From positions 122,162,501-122,226,500 of the forward strand of contig NC_091248.1 in the NCBI RefSeq assembly GCF_042477335.2: a stretch of DNA of 64,000 bases, read 5' to 3'. The notes beneath the pieces are model-generated. The model saw only the letters and a program-made list of their open reading frames with translations, was not told the origin of the DNA and ran no database searches. Of this stretch, positions 1-11,900 are shown one piece after another. The number at the start of each line of letters is the position of its first letter. Position 1 is the first letter of the stretch. This DNA comes from Ovis canadensis (lineage: Eukaryota; Chordata; Mammalia; Artiodactyla; Bovidae). The position numbers and the translations under genes are program-made.

Positions 1-308
1 CAGAAGTGGGGCCTTTAATCACTCAGGCACTAAGGAGAGAATGCCTCGGAAAAAGGGCAAGAGAAGCCGTGTGGAGGCCAGCGGCCAGCTGCAGTGACCT
101 GGGTGCGAGAGGGCACCCACATGGACCAGACTCTAGCAGTGGAGATGGAGAAAAGTGCACAGACTTGAGTGAGATTTCAGAGAAAGGATCCAGAGGAGTT
201 AATGCTCGATTAAATATGGGGAATGTTGGCCAGGAGGGAAACAAGAATTTTATTCTATCATGGAAAAATATTTACTGAGTGCTTAGTATGGGCCACGTAT
301 TATGTCCT
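1..308. other. Unclassified sequence before first BovB fragment
   Basis: Nothing recognisable. A 90-codon open frame here has no family resemblance, and the stretch looks like decayed repeat or unique DNA. Confidence 0.4.
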
Positions 309-522
309 GTTGTTCAGTTGCTAAGTCGTGTCTGACTCTTTGCAACCTCATCATGGACTGCAGCTTGCCAGGCCTCCCTGTCCCTTGATATCTCCTGGAG
401 TTTGCTCAAGTTCATGTCCATTGAGTTGGTGATGCCATCCAACCATCTCATTCTCTGCTGGCCTACTCTCCTTTTGCCTTCAATCTTTCCCAGCATCCAG
501 GTCTTTCCCAGTGAGTCAGCTG
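309..522 (-). mobile_element. BovB LINE 3' fragment
   Basis: The complementary strand shows the BovB 3' terminus and the degenerate tail of its open frame ([18 protein letters not shown]). It is heavily 5'-truncated. Confidence 0.8.
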
Positions 523-663
523 TCCTAGGTATTGGCAATTGAGCAAAACAGATGTTGTTCTTGATCTTCTGAAGCTCATTGTTTGAGATTGATGATAAAC
601 TAAAATACACACATAACTACATAATTATAATTGCATAAGTGCTACAAAGGAGAAATAAAGTGA

Positions 664-921
664 GCTCAGTACTCTTGCCTGGAAAATCCCATGGACGGAG
701 GAGCCTGGTAGGCTCCATGGGGTCGCTGAGGGTCGGACACAACTGAGCGACTTCACTTTCACTTTTCACTTTCATGCATTGGAGAAGGAAATGGCAACCT
801 ACTCCAGTGTTCTTGCCTGGAGAATCCAAGGGACAGGGGAGCCTGGTGGGCTGCCGTCTATGGGGTCGCACAGAGTCAGACATGACTGAAGTGGCTTAGC
901 AGCAGCAGCAGCAGCAGCAGC
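664..921 (+). mobile_element. Bov-A2 dimeric SINE with (AGC)n tail
   Basis: Two Bov-A monomers are joined by a linker with repeated TTTCAC/TTTTCAC units (751-773). The element ends in about seven AGC/CAG triplets at 899-921. Confidence 0.85.
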
Positions 922-973
922 AACTAGATGATAAGTGCTACAAACAGGAGCAAAGTAACCCAGTTAGAGGGTT

Positions 974-1198
974 CAGTCAGTCAGTCAGTTCAGCCACTCA
1001 GTTGTGTCTGACTCTTTATGACCCCATGGATTGCAGCACGCCAGGCTTCCCTGTCCATCACCAAACCCGGAGCTTACTCAAACTCATGTCCATTGAGTCA
1101 TTGATGCCATCCAACCATCTCATCCTCTGTCGTCCCCTTCTCCTTCCGCCTTCAGTCTTTCCATCAGGGTCTTTTCCAATGAGTCAGTTCTAATGAGT
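974..1198 (-). mobile_element. Short BovB LINE 3' copy with 13-bp target duplication
   Basis: The insert is flanked by perfect copies of CAGTTAGAGGGTT at 961-973 and 1199-1211. About 225 bases of the 3' end remain. Confidence 0.88.
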
Positions 1199-1211
1199 CA
1201 GTTAGAGGGTT

Positions 1212-2010
1212 GAGGAAAACTCAAGAGGAAAAAATGTAGTCTCACAAATAACAGAAAAGGGTATGTGTAATGTCAAATTGGTGTCCACTGCAGTGTCAAA
1301 TGTCAAATGCTGGCAAGAACCACCGAAAATAAGCATCCACAGAGTCTTGTTTAGAGTTAGCAAGTTGAAGATTGTAGGGGAGGTGAGCAAAGTGGTGCTG
1401 TTAAAGTTTGGTTGGAGGTAGGGGAGATGCAAGGATATGAGGAGAGTAGGTATGAAGAACTCCAAGTACATCTTGGGAAGAGAAAGAGACACAAACATGC
1501 TTAAAGGCTGGTGGGATGGTTCTAACAGAAGGTGAAGGTGCTAGAGAATGAGCTAGCCACTGCATCAGATCCTGAGAAGGCAGCTATGGACGATGGCACT
1601 TAGAGATGAAGGTGCTCTGGCATAGTCAGAGGGGGAAGATGGACAGAGTGAAGTGTGGGTTGCTCTGAACTGCAAGAAACGGAAGCAATTCCTCTCTATT
1701 GGTTTGTAAATTCTTTGCAAAGTAGCAAAGAGAGGTGGGAAGATCAAAATATGACCAGTGATGAGATGAGTTCATGCTAGAGACAAGGGGAGAGTAAGAT
1801 GGTGAGGGGTCCCCAGTTTGATGGACCTCATTGAAGTGGGTACCCTTTGTATCACTCTCGTTCTCGTCTAATCTCATCTGGTTCTCATCTAAGTCTAGTT
1901 TACTAAAGCTGTTCTATAATTGAAACACAATTTTTTTGTTGTTGTTTTTAATTAGTCATAGGCTTTGCTAGACACTCTGGAAAATAAGGTGAGTGAAATT
2001 CAGACCCTCT
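1212..2010. other. Non-coding, probably decayed old repeat
   Basis: No gene or identifiable young repeat. The wording of 1260-1900 resembles old mammalian interspersed repeats, but I cannot name the family. Confidence 0.35.
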
Positions 2011-2022
2011 ATAAAGGAGATT

Positions 2023-2234
2023 GGGCTTCCCTGGTAGCTCAGAGGTTAAAGCGTCTACCTGGAATGTGAGAGACCCAGGTTCAATCCCTGGGTTGGGAAG
2101 ATCCCCTGGAGAAGGAAATGGCAACCTACTCCAGTTCTCTTGCCTGGAGAATCCCATGGAGGGAGGAGCCTGGTAGGCTACAGTCCATGGGGTCGCAGAG
2201 TTGGAGGTGACTGAGCGACTTCACTTTCACTTTC
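2023..2234 (+). mobile_element. Bov-tA SINE (full length)
   Basis: It has a tRNA-Glu-like head (GGGCTTCCCTGG) with a Bov-A body, and perfect 12-bp duplications ATAAAGGAGATT at 2011-2022 and 2235-2246. Confidence 0.92.
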
Positions 2235-2246
2235 ATAAAGGAGATT

Positions 2247-2829
2247 ATACGGTGCTGTGGTATCTCAGACACCGGCCATAATGGCCAGAACTGTTTGAAT
2301 CCCATCAGCAGTTTAGAAGGAGGATTCCCCTCCAGACACTGCTCCTCTGGGCTGTAAGATCTAGGGCGTGTCACTCACAGTGTTTGGGAGTTATACGGGC
2401 CTGAGTCACTCTTGGTGTCCAGAGAGTCGACGGGGAGACACCATGACGTCATACCATCTAGAGCTTAATGACCACTGGGGAATGCTGGGAGCTCTCTGAC
2501 AGTGGTCTGGTGCCCTAACGTAATCGTTTTCACCTGTCTCCGTCACAAGCCTGCAGGCTCCATGAGGACATGGTCTTTGTTTGCCTCCTTTGCTACTGAA
2601 TGCCCCACCCTTGAAAGGGTGACTTGGCAAATATTTATAAAATGAACAAATCAATGATAAATTTTATAGAAGCCACGGCTTACTTTGTGAAGGACTTTTT
2701 GTCTCAAAGAAAGACTGCAAATGGAACCAAAGGAATGCCCCATGCTTGTTCTTTATGGTCTGTCCCTCTGGATGAATAACAAATAAAGTGGAAGAGGGGG
2801 TGGAAACTTGGTCTCTTATTCCTCTTTAG
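2247..2829. repeat. Unique DNA plus L2/MIR-like remnant (about 2530-2660)
   Basis: The remnant shows the pattern of an old SINE/L2 end (CTCCATGAGGACATGG through AAATATTTATAAAATGAA). The rest up to the ARHGEF5 acceptor is unclassified, and no 5' UTR exon was recognised. Confidence 0.45.
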
Positions 2830-5800
2830 GATTCAGCGCTGATGGAGGCGGAGGAGCCCCAGCACGGAGCCTCAACTCCCATCCCTGCCGGAGCGGAATT
2901 CCCTGTTATCCGGGCAGCTCCCATGAGGAGCAGCCAGACCCCTGCCTTGGAGCCTGCAGCCGAAGAGGGCAAGGACCCAGGGTGTCAGTGGGCTGAAGGC
3001 TGCACGCTCTTGAAGACCCAGCAGAGACACGTGAGGGATGCGAATGACCATGCAGCTGAGAGCATGACCTCTCTCCACAACGAAGCCTCTCCAGAGGTGG
3101 AGACTGACCAGGAAACCCTGACGGCTAAGGCCTGTAACGATACCCCCTCATGCCAGGAGGCCGGGCCCTGGAGCCTGGCAGAGAGACAGGCAAGGACGCC
3201 AGCTTCCCTGGAGCTCCTGGCCTGCCCTGACCAAGGTGACTGTCTGGACACGGCCTCGTTATCCAGGGACCTGGGCAGCAGTGTGGAGGTAGACTTTAAA
3301 CCAGAACTCACGTCTTTGATATTGGAAACGGGACAAGCAGAAGGGAAGGAGGAAACATCCTCCGACACCTATGCCCAGACCAGACGCGGGCCTTCTTGTG
3401 ATGACAATCACCCGGCTGAGACCAGCCGGCCCCTGGAGGACTCGGAGTGTGGACCTGCCAGGCAGGAAAGTCCAGGCCTCGTGTGTCTCCAGGGAACTGA
3501 GGGGCTGGAGGAAGGGGGACCTCAGGGAGAGGCTGCTGGCTCTGCTGGGCTTTCCGGGGCTCCAGAGCAGATAGGAGAGCAGGTTAAAGGTGCAGAGGAA
3601 GAAGAGAGAGAGAAACAGCAGCAGATTCAAGATGACATGGTACTCGCAGGTCAAGGAGAAAGAGAGGGGTGGTGCCGTGGGGAGGAGTTGGGGAATCTGA
3701 GTTATGGGGAGTGGGACTGGAGGGCTTGGAGCCACGGGGATCCAGGAAAAGGGGAGCAGAAGGGGAGGGAGTTAACAGGGCCAGAGGAGAATGAGGTGGG
3801 TGCTCAGAATGGGGAGAATCGAAGCTCAGCAAGTAAGTCAGAGGAGGGAAGTGGAAAGCCGGAAGATCCGGGTGCACAGCGGGAAGCCAAGGCTGCAGAG
3901 GGGCAGGAGGAGGAAGTGGGGTCACCAGAGGAGGAACCAGGGCGAGGGGAGGGGGACACACCGGGGGGAGGAGGAGAAGAGAGCTGCATAGGACAAGGAG
4001 AGCCTGAGGGTCCCACTGCGCTGGCTCTGGTAGCCCCTGAGGTCTCTCCTCCCTGTGGCCTGTCTCTAGAGGCCTCTTCTCCCCCGACCAGGATCCTGGG
4101 GACTCAAACAGAGCCTGGAGCCAAGGTTCCATCCCCCGTAGCTCCAAGTCCTGCCCCAGAACCCACAGGATGCTTCCACCAGCCCTTTTCTTTACCTGGT
4201 TCCTGTCCTGCCGAGGAGTCCCCAGACCCAGAAACTGCTCATCGCCACCAACAAGAGGGCTCTGAGTTGGGGCAGGAGACCACATGTGGTGGGGGGAGGG
4301 AGGTAGTCTCTGCCTACAGTCTCTCCGCGACCCCTCCAAGGAGCCCAGAGGCAGCTACACCCAGTCCTCCTGAAGGGCCCCCTGGCACGGCTGCCACACC
4401 GCCGGCCCGTTCCCTGGCTGCCACTCCCAGGAGGGAGCCTCCTGTCCTTGCCAGTTCTCCAGAAACCTCCAGAGCCTCTCGCCTGACCGACAGTCCATCT
4501 CCCTGTGGGGCTCCTAAGACCCCCCCAGCAGCCCGCTACGGCTTCCCCTTGGCGGGCTGGGCTAGCCCCCCAGGGTCCCTGGGCAGCCCCACCGGAGTGG
4601 TCCAGCCCATGAGGAGCAACTCCTTCCCCGGGTCTCACGGGACAGAGCCAGCCTCGCACCTGGTGGGAATATCCCTGTCCTCCTCCCACTCAGAGTTACC
4701 CCAGAGACCTCCCAAACCTGTCATCTATGGCTCTGTGCTCCCAAGAAGGGGCAGGAGAACTGTAAGGGACTGTGCCATCATTCCCGAAGCCTCAAGTTCA
4801 CCACCCGCTCCGGGGCAGGATTTTGGAGAACCGGCTTCAAATCCAGCCACGGCCGGCAGCCCCCCCGACAGTCAGCCGTGGGGCCCCACGAAGCACTGGG
4901 CCTTTGCCCCCGGGTCTCCTACCTGCAGCTCCTCCCCAGCCCCTGGCACCCCCATAGACCTGACGATCCATGAACCTCCACCCCTGCCTCCCCCGGAGAG
5001 GAGGCACGTCCAGCCCTCCACGGTGGAGCGAGACGGCCATCCCCCTACGGTGGTCCCCATGCTAAAGCGGTACAGCCATCCTCCACCACTCACCCTGGGT
5101 CCGGGGCCCCACGGCCCTCCCAGGGCCCCCCCAGCCCACATTCCCAACCCTGTGGTGGCAAGGGAGCACCGACCGCTGCCCTCCACGCCGGACGCGCCAC
5201 TCCACACTCAGCACTCTGTCTCTCCCAGGCAGAGATACAACAAGCCATTACCCCCCACCCCCCACGCCCCCCAGGCCCACCACCCCCTTGTCTTGTCGAG
5301 CATCTCAAGGATCTACAAGCCTCTCCCTCCTGTCCCCATCCTGGATCCTCCTACTGAACCGCCCCCTCTGCCCCCAAAGTCCAAGGGGAGGGGCAGGAGC
5401 TCACAGGGAGGACTTGTGAACTCAGGGGATCAAGGCAGGCCGAGGCCTGATTGTCAAGAGTGGACCGTCTCCACCCCGCCTTCTGCAGGACGGGTCTCCT
5501 GGCCTCCAGCCACATGCCGGTCAACCCACCCTTTGGCTTCCGTCGGCAGGTGTAAGAGTGATGCCCCCCCGGGCCTCGCTTTCAGTAACATGACGGCCCT
5601 TCTACACCCATCTTCCCCGACCACCCCATGGACTCCAGAGGTCCAGCGACCCACCTCTGAACCCGGGCTCTCAGAAGAGTCTGAAGCCCCTGCCAGAGGG
5701 TCTTGGAGAAGAACAGCCCCCCAGGAAGGAAGCAATGGCCTGAGGAAGTCAGAGGTAGGCCCAGGGAGGCAGCCAGAGAAATCGGGCCACAGCCTCCTGG

Positions 5801-5956
5801 AGAAGGCATCGAGCTGGCCCCATCGACGGGAGCCGAGAAGGCCAGCGGAGGATGGCAGTGAGGCGGTGGTGGTCCCCGGTGAGGGGTCGAGTAAGCACAA
5901 GGACTGGCACCGGCAGGGCCTGCGAAGACCCTCCATCCTCCCCGAGAGCCCTGTAG
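2830..5956 (+). CDS. ARHGEF5: ARHGEF5 exon 2 (giant first coding exon, residues 1-1039)
   Basis: The acceptor is a pyrimidine tract plus AG at 2828-2829 and the ATG is at 2842. The donor after 5956 reads GTGAGT, phase 1. The exon encodes an acidic Glu/Gly-rich half (roughly residues 240-390) and a proline-rich half with several SH3-ligand cores, such as NKPLPPTP near residue 798 and [11 protein letters not shown] near 840. No folded domain is evident, so the segment is probably disordered and used for SH3 docking and autoinhibition. The frame stays open past the donor to a stop at 6190-6192. Confidence 0.96.
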
Positions 5957-8900
5957 GTGAGTGCAGAGCCTGGACCACGGTGACCTCGCCTCAGAGCAGA
6001 CTCTGTCCCGCTCTCCCCTCCTCATCCATCTTCCGTCCTCCAGGCTCCTGCTGGTCCCCCTGCTGGCTTCCCTCACCCACGTACCCAGCCCCAAGCAGAG
6101 GAAAGTCCTCTAGAACGTCTCTGAGCTCATGGCGAGGCTCTTTCTTCTCCCCTTCCTTCTCTCTCGCTCTATTGCGGTGTGTACTTTTATAGTGCATCTC
6201 TGTTTTCCAATGTTGTTCTGGAACCTTCCCCCCCACAACCCCCCACCGCCGCTGCATACCTTCATTACCAACACTTGCTCGATGCCCTTCCGCTAGCAGA
6301 GAAGGCATCTTCTGCTTGTCCGGTTCACACTCTGCCGCAATGGATGGGGATAGATCTCAAATGCTTTTGACCTGGGCTCTTCCCTTTCTCACAGATGCCC
6401 AGTTGAACCTTGAACCCACCCCCCATGGCTACAACTCCCACTCTAGGTCTTAGGTTCCTTGACTGTCTGAACACCCCCTCGCAATCTCACTTTACCCGTT
6501 TTCTATTTTCAGACACAAGAGGTCCCTCCATGGAAGGATCCCCTGGCCTGTTGGACGCCATTGTTTTCCGGTGAGTCACCCTTTCTCCCAGTGGGCACAG
6601 TTTTCTCTCTTTCCTAGGATACTGAGATTTTTATTAGCTGACAAAGGTGCTGAGACCGTGTCTTTTCCAGGCGTAGGGAGGGGAAGGGACTGACACCAGG
6701 ATTCCAGGATAGGGAGATCTTTCGTCTACCCGGTTCTTGCAGCTGAATCCCAATCTCCCATCCATCTAGACCCTTGGGCCGTGAACTAAACCCTGCTGTA
6801 AAATTTCAACCTGACACCCATAAGAGTGTCGAACTATGCAAAAGTGCGTCAGGCTGCAGCTTGCCTCTTCAGAGGCTCTGGCCGTGATATTCTGGCACGT
6901 GTCCCAGTGGTCAGAGATTATCTTATTTATAGTCACTTGGGGCTTCTCTGTGTCTGATGGTCAGCAAACACCATGGAGCCCTTCTTTATCCCACAGGGAG
7001 AAAAAGCCAAAGGAGGTGATGGGAAACTTTTCAAGACGGTGCTCCAAGCTCATCAACTCCTGTGAGTACCTTAAAACAGGCCTGTGGACCCCCGTGAGTG
7101 TTCTGCTTGAGCCGGAGAGGGGTTCATGGTCATCAGCGGTGGGACTTGGCCATCTGTAGGAAGAAATGCCAGGAGACCACGGGGCTTGATGACCTATCTC
7201 GGAGCCTCAACTCCCCATCTCCCTAACTCCCTCCCTCTCCTGCACCTCTTCACCCCTGTAGCCCAGCTGCTTTACCAGGAGTACAGTGATGTGTTTCTGA
7301 ACAAGGAGATTCAGAGCCAGCAGCGGTTGGACAGCCTGACGGAGGCACCGGGGCCCATCTCACCCCAGCAGCCCCGAAAGGCCCTGGTCTCCTCGGAGTC
7401 CTACCTGCATCGCCTCTCCATGGCCTCCAGTGGCTCGCTGTGGCAGGAGATCCCCGTGGTGCGCAACAGCACCGTGCTGCTCTCCATGACCCATGAAGAC
7501 CAGAAGCTTCAGGAGGTACCACCAGGCGGGGTGGGGCAGGGGCTGCGGAAGGGAAAGCAGGGTCTCCTCTGTTCACGCCCGTGTCTCCTACTCAGCACCC
7601 CCACCACCACCACGAGCGGGCTGTCCCTACCACACTCACCACCACGACACCGGGTCACCCCCAGCTTGCTGGGTTCAAGTTGCTCTGTGAACACCACCAC
7701 TCTCCCTCCTATCTACCTCCTCCTCGCTCCATCAACCATTTACTGCTCCGTGCTATTGGTCTGAGCTCATACAAAGTGACCGTGCCCCTGAATTTGATGG
7801 GAGGAGTATACACTCAATCTCATTAGTCTAGCTTCAGGCTAGACTTAAATTTCCCTCTTCAACCAAAGGTTCAGCCTACACCGAAGTTTTCCTCTTCAAC
7901 CAAGACGCATGCAGGGGCTTTTTGGTATTCCCTTGGTGAGTGGCCCTTGCAGCTGTTCTGTGGTTCATGGATCTCAAAGAGGCTTTTGAATGACCATCAG
8001 GCTCTGCTTGGTCCTTCCTTCCAACAGCAAGACTACAGTAAAGGCTGTTGGTCTCATGTTAAGTTACTATCATTAATATATTTTACATGGAGCACTTATC
8101 TTAAAAATCAATCTAAAGTATGGGTTAAATCTTTCTTCCTGGAAAGACGATATGGCACATTGGAAAGGCATTATGGAACAATGTTTAAGCATTAGGTTCT
8201 GGCTTAAATGACCTGGACCCACTTTAATATTTGCCAGCTATTTAACTTGGGCCAAAATATTGAGCTGGCCAAAAAGTTCATTCAGGATTGTCCATAAGAT
8301 GTTATAGAAAAGTCCAAATAAACTTTTTGGCTAGCCCAATACTTGATCTTTCCAAGCTTCTGTTTCATTTGTAAAAACTTGGTTGCAAAGAATTCCTGGG
8401 AGAATCAGAAAAAAATAGATTCTATTTACAGTATTTATAGCAGTATAATTTACAATGGCCAAGACATGGAAGCAACCTGTAAGTCCATTAACAAATGAAG
8501 GGCTAAAGAAGATGTGGTGTGTATACAAACAGATTCACAGACATAGAAAACAAATTTATAGTTACCAAGAAAGAGTATGAATTAGGAGCTTCGGTTTGGT
8601 AGATGCACACTACTATATATAAAATTATAAACAAGGACTAACTGTGTATCGGGGACTATATTCAATATTTTGTAATAACCTATAATGGAAAAGAATCTGT
8701 AAAAGGATATATAGGTGTGTATGCATATGTATGTATCAGTCAGTTCAGTTCAGTCGCTCAGTCGTGTCCAGCTCTTTGCAACCCCATGGACTGTGGCACG
8801 CCAGGCCTCCCTGTCCATCATCAACTCCTGGAGTTCACTCAAACTCACATCCATTGAGTCGGTGATGCCATCCAACCATCTCATCCTCTGTCGTCCCCTT

Positions 8901-11900
8901 CTCCTCCTGCCCCCAATCCCTCCCAGCATCAGGGTCTTTTCAAATGACTCAGCTCTTCGCATGAGGTGGCCAAAGTACTGGAGTTTCAGCTTCACCACCA
9001 GTCCTTCCAATGAACACCCAGGACTGATCTCCTTTAGGATGGACTGGTTGGATCTCCTTGCAGTCCAAGGGACTCTCAAGAGTCTTTTCCAACACCACAG
9101 TTCAAAAGTATCAATATTTCAGTGCTCAGCTTTCTTTATAGTCCAACTCTCACATCCATACATGACTACTGGAAAAACCATAGCCTGGACTAGATGGACC
9201 TTTGTTGGCAAAGTAATGTCTCTACTTTATAATATGCTGTCTAGGTTGGTCATAACTTTCCTTCCAAGGAATAAGCGTCTTTTAATTTCATGGCTGCAGT
9301 CACAATCTGCAGTGATTTTGGAGACCAGAAAAATAAAGTCAGCTGCTGTTTCCACTGTTTCCCCATCTATTTGCCATGAAGTGATGGGACCCGATGCCAT
9401 GATCTTAGTTTTCTCAATGTTGAGCTTTAAGCCAACATTTTCACTCTCCTCTTCCACTTTCATCAAGAGGCTCTTTAGCTCCTCTTCACTTTCTGCCATA
9501 AGGGTGGTGTCATCTGCATATGTGAGGTTATTGATATTTCTCCCGGCAATCTTGATTCCAGCTTGTGCTTCCTCCAGTCCAGCATTTCTCATGATGTACT
9601 CTGCATAGAAGTTAAATAAGCAGGGTGACAATATACAGCCTTGACGTACTCCTTTTCCTATTTGGAACCAGTCTGTTGTTCCATGTCCAGTTCTAACTGC
9701 TGCTTCCTGACCTGCATACAGATTTCTCAAGAGGCAGGTCAGGTGGTCTGGTATTCCCATCTCTTTCTGAATTTTCCACAATTTATTGTGATCCACACAG
9801 TCAAAGGCTTTGGCATAGTCAATAAAGCAGAAATATGTATGTATATATGTATGTATTTTGTATGTGTATATATATGTGTGTAACTGAATTCTGTACTCTG
9901 CTGTACACTTGAAACATTGTAAATCAACTATACTTCAATTGAAAAATAATTTTTAAAAAGTTCCTAGTGCATAGTAATCAGTCAAAAAATGTCACTTTTT
10001 AAAATTGAAGTATAGATGATTTACAGTATTATATTAGTGGTTCAGTATTTTTATAGGTTATTTTTTATTTAAAGTTATTAGAAAGTAATGGCTATATTTC
10101 CTTGCGCTGTGCAATATATTCTGTTGCTTATTTATTTTATACATAATAGTATTTACCTCTTAATCTCAAACCCTTATCTTGCTCTTCTCCTCTTCCTTAT
10201 CCCCACTGGTGATCCTAGTTGTTCTCATATATGTGAGTCTGTTTCTCTTTTATTATATACATTTGTTTCTTTTATTTTTAGGGCCCACATACAGTAGTCT
10301 ATAGAACACAGACTATTTGTTTTTCTCTTTCTAACTTATTCCACTAAGCATCATACTCTCTAGGTCCATTCATGTAGTTGGAAATGGCATGAGTTCATTA
10401 TTTTTATGGCCAAGTCATATTCCATTGTGCGTGTGTATGTGTGTGTATGTGTGTGTGTGTGTATTTGTATGTATGTGTACTACAGCTTCTTTATCCATTC
10501 ATCTGTTGATAGACAACTATCAGCAACTTAGGTTGCTTCGATATCTTGGCTCTTGTAAATAGAGCTGGTATGAACATTGGGGTACATTAATCTTTTTGAA
10601 TTAGTGTTTTCATTTTCTTTGATATGTACCCAGGAGTGGAATTCTCGAATCATGTGTTAGTTCTATTTTTAGTTTTTGAGATACTACCATAATGTTTTCC
10701 ATAGTGACTGCCCCTATTTACAGTCTCACCAACACTGTGCTAGGATCCTCTTTTCTTCAAATTTTTGCCAATAATTATCATTTGTAGACCTTTAGATGAT
10801 GGCCATTTGACAGGTGTGAGGTGATTTCTTACAATTTTGGTTGCCATTTCTCTGATGATTAGCAGTGTTAAGCATTTCTTCATGTGCCTGTTGGCTATCT
10901 GTATATTTTCTTTGGAGAAATGTCTATTCAGGTCATCTGTCTATTTTTTAATCGGGTTGTTTGCTTTTCTGTATTGATTTTTATGAGCTGTTTATATACT
11001 TTGGGTGTTAAGCCATTATCAATCACATACTTTGCAATAGGTTGTCTTTTTGTTTGTCAGTGGTTTCCTTTGCTATGCAAAAGCTTTTAGGTTTAATTAG
11101 GCCTCGTTTGTTTATCTTTGCTTTTATTTATTTTGCCTTAGGTGACAGATCCAAAAACATGTTGCTACAATTTATGTCCAAAAGTGTTCTGCCTATGTTT
11201 TTAAGGCATTTTATGGTTTCTGGTCTTACATTTAGGTCTTTAATTCATTTTGAGTTGGTATATAATGTAATCCCTATCAAGAGACCCATGACATTTTTCA
11301 CAGAACTAAAACAAATAACCCTGAAATTTATGTGGAACCACAGAAGACCCCAAATTGCAAAGGAATTTTGAGGAAAAAAGAATAAGCTAGAGGTGTCATG
11401 CTCCTTGATTTCAGACTATACTGCAAAGTTTCAGTAATCAGTATTATGCTGGCACTAAATCAGATACATTAATCAGTGTAGCAGAGTAGAGAGCCCAGAA
11501 ATGCGTGCATCCACTTATGGCCTATTTGTTGTTGTTGTTCAGTTGCTCAATTGTGTTGGACTCTTTATGACCCCATGGACTGCAGCACACCAGGCTTCCC
11601 TGTCCTTCACTATCTCCCTGAGTTTGCTCAAACTCATGTCCATTGAGTCGGTGATGCCATCCAACCATCTCATCCTATTTTCCCCTTCTCCTCCTGCCCT
11701 CAGTCTTTCCCAGCATCAGGGTCTTTTCCAATGAGTTGGCTCTTCGCATCAGGTAGCCAAAGTATTGGATCTTCAGCTTCAGTGTCAGTCCTTCCAATGA
11801 ATACTCAGGACTGTTTCCCTTTAGGATTGACTGGTTTGATCTTCTTGCTGTCTAAGGGACTCTCAAGTGTTCTCCAACACCACAGTTCAAAAGCATCTAT

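Noticed and set aside
2023-2100. tRNA-Glu-like segments at the head of each Bov-tA as tRNA genes
   Set aside because: They are SINE promoters with degenerate cloverleaf sequence attached to a Bov-A body.
3584-4339. 251-codon antisense frame inside ARHGEF5 exon 2, and other overlapping frames there
   Set aside because: Shadows of a GC-rich, stop-poor coding exon on the other strand.
8715-9608. 297-codon plus-strand frame with many similar frames elsewhere ([17 protein letters not shown] type)
   Set aside because: This is the antisense reading of BovB, repeated at every BovB copy.
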